A stretch of 43,907 bases of DNA from NCBI GenBank assembly GCA_944389235.1, contig CALXLO010000007.1:1-43907 (forward strand), in the 5' to 3' direction. Of the stretch, positions 26,571-33,267 are shown piece after piece. The stretch comes from an uncultured Alphaproteobacteria bacterium (GTDB lineage: Bacteria > Pseudomonadota > Alphaproteobacteria > Rs-D84). The notes beneath the pieces are model-generated. The model had not been told where the DNA came from and made no database searches. It saw only the letters and a program-made list of their open reading frames with translations. The stretch's first letter is position 1. Each line of letters opens with the position of its first letter. The position numbers were made by a program, and so were the translations under genes.

Positions 26571-26784
26571 AATAAAAACCACCGGAAAAAATTTCAGGTG
26601 GTCAGGAGGTTGGAAACAATCACATGAATTGCGTTGTGTATTTTATATTCCACAACCCTCCTGACCGGAATCAGGAGGTTTTTCATCGCAATAATTAAAA
26701 TTGGCGCTTTTATACGCGCCACCAATTATTATTCCGACGCATGTGTAGAGATTTCCAAGTCTCATTGATGGAACACCCATCAAC
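26571..26784 (-). ncRNA. structured RNA copy 2 (unrecognised family), upstream of a cysteine-rich gene
   Basis: Predicted transcript of about 214 nt. Order: Pa TTGATGG/CCATCAA (26783-26765), Pb GAGA...TCTC with loop CTTGGAAA (26763-26748), long Pc (26739-26684), strand C AACCTCCTGA (26680-26671), strand B GGTCAGGAGGGTT (26666-26654), two small hairpins, strand A AACCTCCTGACC (26611-26600), and terminator ACCACC/GGTGGT (26602-26578) plus T run. C:B and B:A are mutually exclusive, and A shares three bases with the terminator stem. Copy 1 matches it in sequence through Pc and the stem; copy 3 matches in layout with compensatory changes. The cysteine-rich gene starts 22 bases downstream. Confidence 0.8.
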
Positions 26785-26790
26785 ATTTTA

Positions 26791-26819
26791 ATTATATACT
26801 GTGTAAAACATAAATACAA
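26791..26819 (-). promoter_or_regulatory. promoter of structured RNA copy 2
   Basis: Minus-strand TTGTAT (26819-26814), a 17-base spacer, and TATAAT (26796-26791), 7 bases before the first hairpin. It begins two bases past the prmC stop codon, so the RNA has its own start and is not just a 3' end of prmC. Confidence 0.68.
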
Positions 26820-26821
26820 GA

Positions 26822-27595
26822 TTAAACTGATGGCGTAAATATCAGTACGCGTTCGATTCCGGCCAGGTCTTTGTCAGCGTGTTCAAATCGCCATCCGTGT
26901 TTTATAAATATTTCACGAACACAATCGCCCATTCCGGCACCGATTTCCAGATATAATTTTCCATCGTCTGCAATCCAATTATGTGCATTTTGGGCGATTT
27001 TTTCATACGCATATAATCCATTATGTCGCGCGTACAGTGCACTTTTAGGGTCGTGTTTTGCGCCACGGGTAACACGCGTATCGCCGTATGCAATATATGG
27101 CGGATTTGATACAATTACATCAAACCGTTCAGTTATCATATTGGGCAAATTAAAATTTCCGCGTTTTACGCGAATACGATCGGCCAGCCCCAGTTCTGAT
27201 ATATTTTTTCGCGCGACGCGTCGTGCGCCAATTGCGCGTTCAACCGCCACACCACGCGCGTTGGGAATGTTTTTTATAATTGCTGCGATTATGCAACCGG
27301 TACCTGTGCCTAAATCCAGGATACGCGGCGCAGAATTTTTATAATCTGCAATTACTGATTCGACCAATGTTTCTGTATCTGGTCGCGGGTCCAGTGTATA
27401 ACGGTTTGTATAAAATTTCAGACCATAGAACCATTTTTGATGTATTATCTTGGCCACCGGCACACCACGGCGCAAAGCACGCGCCATACGCCAAATTTTT
27501 ATTTTTGAAATTTTTGGCGTGTTTTCAATGATTACCCGCGCTGCACGCAGTCCGCCGGCATCACGCAAGGTTTCAAATGCTTGATTTGTGGTCAT
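26822..27595 (-). CDS. prmC: release-factor glutamine methyltransferase PrmC
   Basis: 257 residues. PrmC methylates the GGQ glutamine of RF1 and RF2. Features are an N-terminal helical domain, the PRPDTETLVE motif, AdoMet-binding LDLGTGTGCIIAA and catalytic SNPPYIAY. Longer upstream in-frame codons are rejected because TATAAT (27607-27602) ends 6 bases before this ATG, giving a leaderless mRNA that matches the family start. The same -10 palindrome serves the divergent M23 gene. Confidence 0.93.
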   Translation of the reverse strand: MTTNQAFETLRDAGGLRAARVIIENTPKISKIKIWRMARALRRGVPVAKIIHQKWFYGLKFYTNRYTLDPRPDTETLVESVIADYKNSAPRILDLGTGTGCIIAAIIKNIPNARGVAVERAIGARRVARKNISELGLADRIRVKRGNFNLPNMITERFDVIVSNPPYIAYGDTRVTRGAKHDPKSALYARHNGLYAYEKIAQNAHNWIADDGKLYLEIGAGMGDCVREIFIKHGWRFEHADKDLAGIERVLIFTPSV

Positions 27596-27630
27596 GAAAC
27601 AATTATAATCCGACACATGAAAAAAGCAAA
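27581..27630. promoter_or_regulatory. shared palindromic -10 for two divergent leaderless genes
   Basis: ATTATAAT (27602-27609) reads the same on both strands. Rightward: TTGATT (27581-27586), 17 bases, TATAAT (27604-27609), 7 bases, ATG at 27617. Leftward: TATAAT (27607-27602), 6 bases, prmC ATG at 27595, with a possible TTGCTT about 16 bases upstream. The two start codons are separated by only 21 bases. Confidence 0.65.
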
Positions 27631-28873
27631 AAATATTCTGAATATGCGCAATCTGGTGCATGTTGTTATTATCGTGGCGGCGTTTTTGGCGGGCATTGCA
27701 GCGGCATTGGTCATTGCTAAAAATTCTGGGGTCGGTATACATAATGATTCGGATTCGCATACAGTGGTTGTTGATGTTGCCTCTGGCGACACTTTGACCA
27801 GTCTGTTAACTGACCAGGGCTTTACCACTGCGGATGTGTTGGTAATTGCAGATGTCTTAAAAGATGGCGCAGATATATCCAGCCTGCGCGCGGAACGCGA
27901 CAAGATTGAATTTATCAGACCTGAACCAGACGCAGATGTATCTCAAATTGTAATAATTCCATCGCCATGGCGACGCGTTGAATTGACATGCAATGATGCG
28001 GGTGATTGGGAATGTAAAACTGTTGATATAGAACGCGACACGCGCGCAGTATATCGTACAGGTGAAATAATGGACGGGGACAGTTTTTATCTGGCGGGTG
28101 CACGCGCGGGCATCCCAGACGGCATTTTGGCCGAAGTGTATGATTTATTAGCGTTTGAAATGGACTTTGAACGCGATGTTCGTGCCGGCCAGCATTTTTC
28201 CGTGTTGTATGAAGAAAATTTTTCTGATGGTAAAAAGATAGATAATGGTCGTGTGTTGGCGGTTCAGTTTCAGGCGCTGCGTGGTAATGTGCAGATGTAC
28301 CGTTTTCGCAAAGATGATGGCAAAACCGGTTATTATGATGAAAACGGCAACGGCGCAATAAAATCATTAAAGCGCACACCAATAAATAATGCCCGTATAA
28401 CCAGCAGTTTTTCTAACAGTCGTAAACACCCAGTATTGGGCTATACCCGTGCACACAAAGGGGTTGATTTCCGGGCATCGACCGGTACACCAATTCCTGC
28501 GGCGGGCGCTGGACGCGTTGTTGCGCGGGGTTATAACAGTGGGCATGGAAATTATATTAAAATTCGTCATAATTCATCGTTTGAAACATTGTATGCACAC
28601 ATGTCGCGTTTTGCCAAGGGCGTTGTTGTTGGCACAAATGTTAAACAGGGTCAAACAATCGGGTATGTCGGTTCAACAGGCCTGTCAACTGGACCGCATT
28701 TGCATTATGAAATAATCAAAGACGGTCGACATGTTAACCCAATGACAGTAAAATTACCGGCAATCAGCAATCTGGGGCGGGCAGACAAAGAACGCTTTTT
28801 AGAATATCGCCGGGTTTTAGATGACGGCATAAAACAATTGGCGCAACATCCAGATTGGTTTATCCAGATGTAA
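27617..28873 (+). CDS. M23 metallopeptidase, murein endopeptidase-like
   Basis: 418 residues. A membrane anchor (about 14-34) is followed by a LysM/OapA-like region (about 46-110, VASGDTLTSLLTDQGF), a mixed domain, and a C-terminal LytM/M23 domain (about 265-375) with HKGVDFRA and HLHYE zinc motifs and the intermediate LYAHMS. The family cleaves peptidoglycan cross-links during growth and division, or activates amidases when degenerate; here the zinc ligands are present. The protein faces the periplasm. The mRNA is predicted to be leaderless, divergent from prmC. Confidence 0.9.
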   Translation: MKKAKNILNMRNLVHVVIIVAAFLAGIAAALVIAKNSGVGIHNDSDSHTVVVDVASGDTLTSLLTDQGFTTADVLVIADVLKDGADISSLRAERDKIEFIRPEPDADVSQIVIIPSPWRRVELTCNDAGDWECKTVDIERDTRAVYRTGEIMDGDSFYLAGARAGIPDGILAEVYDLLAFEMDFERDVRAGQHFSVLYEENFSDGKKIDNGRVLAVQFQALRGNVQMYRFRKDDGKTGYYDENGNGAIKSLKRTPINNARITSSFSNSRKHPVLGYTRAHKGVDFRASTGTPIPAAGAGRVVARGYNSGHGNYIKIRHNSSFETLYAHMSRFAKGVVVGTNVKQGQTIGYVGSTGLSTGPHLHYEIIKDGRHVNPMTVKLPAISNLGRADKERFLEYRRVLDDGIKQLAQHPDWFIQM

Positions 28874-28876
28874 AAA

Positions 28877-28905
28877 AAAACGCCTGTTCAGGCGTTTTTT
28901 TGTTT
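28877..28905. terminator. bidirectional intrinsic terminator
   Basis: AAAACGCCTG (28877-28886) pairs with CAGGCGTTTT (28889-28898), with A and T runs on both sides. It serves the M23 gene and the convergent cysteine-rich gene. Confidence 0.9.
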
Positions 28906-29732
28906 TATACACCAGATGGTCTGCGGCTGTCCGAATTAATTTTACAACCAGTTAGAATTTCACTTTCTGACATTGTATTTGTCCCATTGCTGAATAACTT
29001 TACACATTCTTGGAATAATGTGTTTGATGTACAGGCATAGCATGTTTCCATCGCGCTGCGGGAATATTTGGGCCAATATGATTTATCAACGCATCTGCGT
29101 GAAGTTTTATCAAACAATTGTGAACCCGGGTCGCATTTGACGCATACATCGCCACTGATGCCCTGGAAATTTGTTGTTTCGCAATCTATACAACTGTTTG
29201 ATGATGTGCTGGCAAATGCCTTGGGGGCAACGCAATATTCAACACAAACATTATTACGCCATAACTTGTTTTGCAGTTCGCACGATTGGGCATCGGATAG
29301 CGTTGATTCTGATGCGGCATTGCTGCCATCGGATGCGACAGAACAATCACCCGTGACATCGCCGCAAACATTTGTTGTTTTAACATAAGTGCAAGTACCC
29401 GCAGCAGTTGATTTTGTTGCTGTTTCTGATGTTGACCATGGTGTACTGGTGCTGGTGGTTGTAAAGCGACCATGGGCACTTGCAGACCCGCCACAACACC
29501 AATAACGGGTGCCATTCCTGTCAAAATAATCACCGTTGTATAAATAATTTTTTTTATGAAAGCCTTTAACTTTTTTATCGCTGCATTTTTCTGGAGCTTT
29601 GCCACAAAACCAAAAAGTATTCGTACCCTTGGTATCAACATAGCAACCATTTGCCGAATCTTGCAAAAAATCGGCGTATGCGTTCGCTGCAAATAATGTT
29701 GCGACTGCGACAGATAATAATATTTTTTTCAT
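28905..29732 (-). CDS. secreted cysteine-rich protein
   Basis: 275 residues of unknown function. Clear signal peptide KKILLSVAVATLFAANAYA. Over twenty cysteines occur in pairs (YWCCGG, CVEYC, CIDCETT, CVKC, CYAC), with a Ser/Thr-rich linker near 90-115. It is related in style to the other cysteine-rich genes here but lacks their CY...C terminal module. The ATG at 29732 is chosen because the signal peptide starts there and AAAGCGGGAA lies upstream; an earlier in-frame start would translate tRNA-Arg. Confidence 0.75.
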   Translation of the reverse strand: MKKILLSVAVATLFAANAYADFLQDSANGCYVDTKGTNTFWFCGKAPEKCSDKKVKGFHKKNYLYNGDYFDRNGTRYWCCGGSASAHGRFTTTSTSTPWSTSETATKSTAAGTCTYVKTTNVCGDVTGDCSVASDGSNAASESTLSDAQSCELQNKLWRNNVCVEYCVAPKAFASTSSNSCIDCETTNFQGISGDVCVKCDPGSQLFDKTSRRCVDKSYWPKYSRSAMETCYACTSNTLFQECVKLFSNGTNTMSESEILTGCKINSDSRRPSGV

Positions 29733-29766
29733 AAAATGTTCCCGCTTTCCAAAATTATTTATATAT

Positions 29767-29795
29767 ATTTTATTAAAAAAAGTGATGCGTTGCAA
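29767..29795 (-). promoter_or_regulatory. promoter of the cysteine-rich gene at 29 kb
   Basis: Minus-strand TTGCAA (29795-29790), a 17-base spacer, and TAAAAT (29772-29767), with a conventional leader of about 28 nt. Confidence 0.6.
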
Positions 29796-29814
29796 TGTAT
29801 TATTTTTTATCAGG

Positions 29815-29844
29815 TAAAAAATCAAACCGCCGTTTCCGGCGGTT
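29815..29844 (-). terminator. intrinsic terminator of tRNA-Arg
   Basis: Minus-strand AACCGCC and GGCGGTT around GGAAAC, followed by TGATTTTTT. Confidence 0.85.
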
Positions 29845-29851
29845 AAATTCC

Positions 29852-29928
29852 TGGCGCGCCCAGAAGGATTCGAACCCTCAACCTTCTGATCCGTAGTCAG
29901 ATGCTCTATCCAATTGAGCCATGGGCGC
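29852..29928 (-). tRNA. tRNA-Arg (anticodon ACG)
   Basis: 77-nt cloverleaf with encoded CCA. Acceptor GCGCCCA/TGGGCGC, anticodon loop CTACGGA, T-arm TTCGAAT. The A34 is normally edited to inosine so that it reads CGU, CGC and CGA. An upstream minus-strand TTGCAA-N16-TAAAAT is a likely promoter. Confidence 0.96.
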
Positions 29929-29981
29929 AACGGTCTTATATTTTATACTGTTTTATTCAGATTGCAAGAAAAATTATATGC

Positions 29982-30926
29982 TTATTTATTACCGGCCATT
30001 GATTCCAGACGCGCAATTCGTTTTTCAACCGGCGGATGGGTCGCCATCAGCGAACTGGTAAATTCGCGCGGACCGCCAGGATTCGCAATGCACACTGCCG
30101 ACATAGATTTTACCTTATCCAGGCATTCCACGCGCGCATCAGTTGTAATCTTGCGCAGTGCAGATGCCAATGCCCCCGGATTTCGTGTAATTTGGGCACC
30201 TGTGGCATCGGCGGCATATTCGCGGTTGCGCGATATTGCCATACGCAATATCGGGGTTATCAGCACATTAAATACTGTAAATGCCAACCATACCATTAAT
30301 AACACTGCGCCAGTGGTGTTTTTGTTGTCTTCGTTATTGCCGCCGCCACCGAACATTGCCAATCTTAAAATCATATCTGCGGCAAAAACACTGACCCCGA
30401 CACCAGTTATCAGCAGCATATCCAGCCGTATATCGCGGTTGCCAATATGCGCCATTTCATGTGCAATTACGCCTTCTAGTTCCAGTTTGTTTAACTTTTT
30501 TATAATTCCGCGGGTCAGTGCCACAGACGCATCGCGTGGGCTGCGCCCTGTGGCAAATGCGTTCATAGAATCGTCATCTATGATATATACCCGTGGTCGT
30601 GGCAGTCCCGCCGCCATGGCGACATTTTCAACCGCATGGAATATTTCACGGTTTTCGGAATCTGTGTCAAATATTTCATGTGCATGTGCCGAATTTAGCA
30701 TCATTGAATCCCCAAATGCCCATGATATAACCAACCATACTGCGCATGCGATAAATGTTGGAATCGCAACATTTATTGCGGTTTGCAGTGCTTGGTCTGC
30801 GGGTACAACAATCCATGTAAATAAAAATATCAGCGCAATAAATATCAACGGAAAGCATATTACTAAAATCGCAGTCTTTATATTATTGCTGCGAATATGG
30901 TCATATACAGTTTTGATTCTGGTCAT
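29982..30926 (-). CDS. htpX: membrane zinc protease HtpX
   Basis: 314-residue M48 protease that helps FtsH remove damaged membrane proteins. It has two N-terminal membrane segments (about 18-40 and 48-70), a zinc motif HEMAH (156-160) and third ligand Glu in NREYAAD, with two more membrane segments between. CAGGA lies 10 bases upstream of the ATG, and TATAAT (30971-30966) gives a leader of about 35 nt. The divergent autotransporter-like gene uses an overlapping -10 region. Confidence 0.94.
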   Translation of the reverse strand: MTRIKTVYDHIRSNNIKTAILVICFPLIFIALIFLFTWIVVPADQALQTAINVAIPTFIACAVWLVISWAFGDSMMLNSAHAHEIFDTDSENREIFHAVENVAMAAGLPRPRVYIIDDDSMNAFATGRSPRDASVALTRGIIKKLNKLELEGVIAHEMAHIGNRDIRLDMLLITGVGVSVFAADMILRLAMFGGGGNNEDNKNTTGAVLLMVWLAFTVFNVLITPILRMAISRNREYAADATGAQITRNPGALASALRKITTDARVECLDKVKSMSAVCIANPGGPREFTSSLMATHPPVEKRIARLESMAGNK

Positions 30927-30991
30927 AGTAAATGGTTCCTGTTAAATTTTGGTCATTTGGCACATATTATAAACAAAAAACAGGGCAAGTC

Positions 30992-32152
30992 ATGAAAAAT
31001 ATTTTATATGCATTCTTGTTATTGTTTTGCTGGGGCGCATACGCTGCGCCAACATCAAATGATTATAGTAATTTGTTCGGGGCGGCAAAATATTTGGATG
31101 ATGCAGCAGTTGCGTGGGGTAATGTAATTTCTGGGTTTGGATTGGGCGGTAATGTCGCAGCGTATGTTCAAGATGTGCGCTATGACGATATTGCGGCGTT
31201 TACAAATGCGATATCTGTATTAGGCTTTAATAATACCACAATGGCATTATATGAAACAAATAATCATCTGGACCGGGCGTTTTCTGTTGTTTCAATGCCA
31301 TTGATTGGACGGCGTGATGGTTGTGTCGCAGGGCGGTTAAGTTGCGATAATTCACGAACATTGGTCTTGGATGGTCAAGTCTTTGGTTCTTTTGCAAATT
31401 ATGATTCAAATGAAAATGCAGAATTTAATACGCGTAATACGGGTGTATCAATCAATGCCAAGATGTTTGTCGCAGATGGATTGTTATTCGGCGCATCATA
31501 TACGCGTACAATGACAGATACACACGATAACCGCGTTTATACAGATGCCACCGGCAACAGCATTACTTTATTTGGTGAATATTTATCGCAATCAGGATTT
31601 TTTATTAATATGGGCTTGAATGCCGGTCATATCAGTTGGGCAGCAGATAAATTAATTGCACTTATTGCCGACAGCAGTGTATATGATACAGATTTTTTTG
31701 CCGGGCAAATAAATTCAGGTATGCGAATCTTGCGCGGTCGCATATCTATAATTCCGCAAATTAGCATGCGGTATGCCCACATTATGACAGATAATTATAT
31801 CGATTCTGTTGCCCAAGAATTTAGCGATTGGCGATACGATACAATGACAGCGATGGCAGGCATAGATGTCGGATATGATTTCGTTGGGTCTGATTTTGTT
31901 GTGCGCCCCGCGATTCATATTGGTGGTGGGTACGATGTAATCAGCGACGGTACAGACAACATAAATGTGCGTCTGGTTGGTAATCAATCTTATAATATAC
32001 CAATTAATGCCCCCGCACGCAGCGCGTTTAATGGGGCACTTGGCGTAATGTTTTACAGCCCTTATTTTAATGCGGGTATAAATTATAATTTGGATGTTCG
32101 CAGTGGATACATAGCACATACAATTGGGGCAATGTTAAAAATCGGGTTCTGA
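30992..32152 (+). CDS. outer-membrane autotransporter-type beta-barrel protein
   Basis: 386 residues with signal peptide KNILYAFLLLFCWGAYA. From about residue 130 the pattern fits an autotransporter beta-domain: GVSINAKMFVADGLLFGASYTRT, ITLFGEYLSQSGFFINMGLN, alternating strands, and a final GAMLKIGF with C-terminal Phe. The passenger part is short, so it may be a barrel-only surface protein. GGGCAAG precedes the ATG. The 3' end overlaps the convergent Smr gene by 18 bases. Confidence 0.72.
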   Translation: MKNILYAFLLLFCWGAYAAPTSNDYSNLFGAAKYLDDAAVAWGNVISGFGLGGNVAAYVQDVRYDDIAAFTNAISVLGFNNTTMALYETNNHLDRAFSVVSMPLIGRRDGCVAGRLSCDNSRTLVLDGQVFGSFANYDSNENAEFNTRNTGVSINAKMFVADGLLFGASYTRTMTDTHDNRVYTDATGNSITLFGEYLSQSGFFINMGLNAGHISWAADKLIALIADSSVYDTDFFAGQINSGMRILRGRISIIPQISMRYAHIMTDNYIDSVAQEFSDWRYDTMTAMAGIDVGYDFVGSDFVVRPAIHIGGGYDVISDGTDNINVRLVGNQSYNIPINAPARSAFNGALGVMFYSPYFNAGINYNLDVRSGYIAHTIGAMLKIGF

Positions 32153-32515
32153 TTTTTTGCGAAATTTAACATCAAAGCTGCCGTTGTTAATGGGACGAAC
32201 AGATATAATATATGGGCTAAGCACACTGTCATTTGCCCACTGTTGAAATTTTATTTTTAATATGCCGCTGGCACCGGTAATAATTGTTGCGTTGCGTACC
32301 CCAGATTTTGCAAGTTCCATAATTTTATTCCATGCTTGTTCTTCGGTTTTATAATGTAAATCCAGTACGATGCGTTCTGGTATTGGTGGATTTTGTGATG
32401 GTATTAGTTGACCCAATCGTAATTCTGTGCGAACAACATGTCGTGTGCGCGTTTCATCCGGTTGAAAATCCGTATCAATCATTTTTGCAATATCTGAATC
32501 AGATAAGTGTTTCAT
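32135..32515 (-). CDS. Smr-domain protein with altered motifs
   Basis: 126 residues. The C-terminal 75 residues resemble the Smr domain (LDLHYKTEEQAWNKIMEL, then ATIITGASGILKIKFQQWA). Canonical Smr has LDLHGxT and TGxG; here these are LDLHYKT and TGAS, so the nuclease-linked residues are partly changed. Smr proteins act on nucleic acids, including ribosome-associated mRNA cleavage. TATACT (32529-32524) lies 8 bases before this ATG with no ribosome binding site, so the mRNA may be leaderless. Confidence 0.7.
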   Translation of the reverse strand: MKHLSDSDIAKMIDTDFQPDETRTRHVVRTELRLGQLIPSQNPPIPERIVLDLHYKTEEQAWNKIMELAKSGVRNATIITGASGILKIKFQQWANDSVLSPYIISVRPINNGSFDVKFRKKSEPDF

Positions 32516-32542
32516 AATATAAAAGTATAATAAAAAAATTAA

Positions 32543-32571
32543 TTGATACCAGTATAAAAAGTCAGTAATAT
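32543..32571 (+). promoter_or_regulatory. promoter of structured RNA copy 3
   Basis: TTGATA (32543-32548), a 17-base spacer, and TAATAT (32566-32571), 7 bases before the first hairpin. Confidence 0.68.
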
Positions 32572-32578
32572 TCAAGAT

Positions 32579-32806
32579 GAATCCATATTGAGATATGTGG
32601 GTTCGGGACTTAGAAAATCCCTTATACCTTCGGTGTGGAAAACACATCGTTAACATCAGGGCACATATTGTGCCGGTCCCGACAATTTGGTCGGGATGCT
32701 GTGGTTTATACAACAAGGGGCACGCGCCCTTAAAATCCACAGGATCATCAAGGTATATGATTTTTCTAACATCCCGACCACCGAAAAAGGTGGTTTTTGT
32801 TTTTTG
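32579..32806 (+). ncRNA. structured RNA copy 3 (unrecognised family), upstream of a cysteine-rich gene
   Basis: Predicted transcript of about 228 nt. Order: Pa (32579-32604), Pb GGGA...TCCC with loop CTTAGAAAA (32605-32621), a diverged Pc region with hairpin GGCACA/TGTGCC (32660-32674), strand C TCCCGAC (32677-32683), strand B GGTCGGGATG (32689-32698), hairpin CTGTGG/CCACAG (32699-32742), hairpin ATCAT/ATGAT (32744-32761), strand A CATCCCGACC (32770-32779), and terminator ACCACC/GGTGGT (32777-32794) with a long T run. B:A is a perfect 10-bp stem. Compared with copies 1 and 2, two of its pairs changed on both sides (A-U to G-C, G-C to U-A). The next gene starts 19 bases after the T run. Confidence 0.8.
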
Positions 32807-32824
32807 AATCAAAAAGGGAATGAA

Positions 32825-33178
32825 ATGAAAAATCCGTATCTGTTATTGTTATCATTTGCATCGTTGCTGGTATGTTCAGATGGATGGGCGGTTTTGCTGT
32901 GTGAAAATTGTACCGATGCGCACGGCATGTGCCTGCGTACCGGCCCCAGTTGTTGTGCGCCATGTAATACCGGCGGTGTAGTTATACCAACAAAATGTGG
33001 AATTGGTTATTATGGTACATATCCAAATTGTACAAAATGTCCAGCCGGTCCGAATGGTGAACCGACAACATCGCTGGGCACATCGCTTACGGTTTCTGGG
33101 TGTTATATAGAAATTGGAACAGATTTTGAAGACGGTACGGGTTATGGTGAATATGTGAAAATGTGTCATCCTTTTTGA
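32825..33178 (+). CDS. small secreted cysteine-rich protein downstream of structured RNA copy 3
   Basis: 117 residues, function unknown. The signal peptide is NPYLLLLSFASLLVCSDGWA. The head is CENC...CLRTGPSCCAPC, followed by a short glycine segment, CGIGYYGTYPNCTKCP and the C-terminal module GCYIEIGTDFEDGTGYGEYVKMCHPF. This is the shortest, nearly minimal form of the family seen at 24.6 and 25.7 kb. AAAAAGGGA lies before the ATG. An in-frame extension upstream would run through the structured RNA and is rejected. Confidence 0.78.
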   Translation: MKNPYLLLLSFASLLVCSDGWAVLLCENCTDAHGMCLRTGPSCCAPCNTGGVVIPTKCGIGYYGTYPNCTKCPAGPNGEPTTSLGTSLTVSGCYIEIGTDFEDGTGYGEYVKMCHPF

Positions 33179-33223
33179 GTTATAAAATGCGTTTATATAA
33201 TGTATCAGCATTTACAAATAAAA

Positions 33224-33252
33224 AAACACCCCGAAATATCCGGGGTGTTTTA
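33224..33252. terminator. bidirectional intrinsic terminator
   Basis: AAACACCCCG (33224-33233) pairs with CGGGGTGTTT (33241-33250), between the cysteine-rich gene and rlpA. Confidence 0.9.
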
Positions 33253-33267
33253 TCAAAGACGGTCTTG

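Noticed and set aside
26600-26680. CCTCC and AGGAGG strands in the RNAs as anti-Shine-Dalgarno mimicry
   Set aside because: Copy 3 has CCCGA and TCGGGA instead, so pairing, not this sequence, is what is conserved.
29733-29930. 66-codon N-terminal extension of the cysteine-rich gene at 28905, reading through tRNA-Arg
   Set aside because: The extension translates tRNA-Arg and its terminator; the signal peptide starts at 29732.
32579-32806. Structured RNA as a T-box or another known riboswitch
   Set aside because: No T-box sequence, no tRNA-like specifier region and no recognised aptamer; the downstream genes are not amino-acid, cofactor or transport genes.
32687-32824. 46-codon in-frame extension of the cysteine-rich gene through structured RNA copy 3
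   Set aside because: It would need translation through a 10-bp stem and a terminator, and it precedes a complete signal peptide with its own ribosome binding site.
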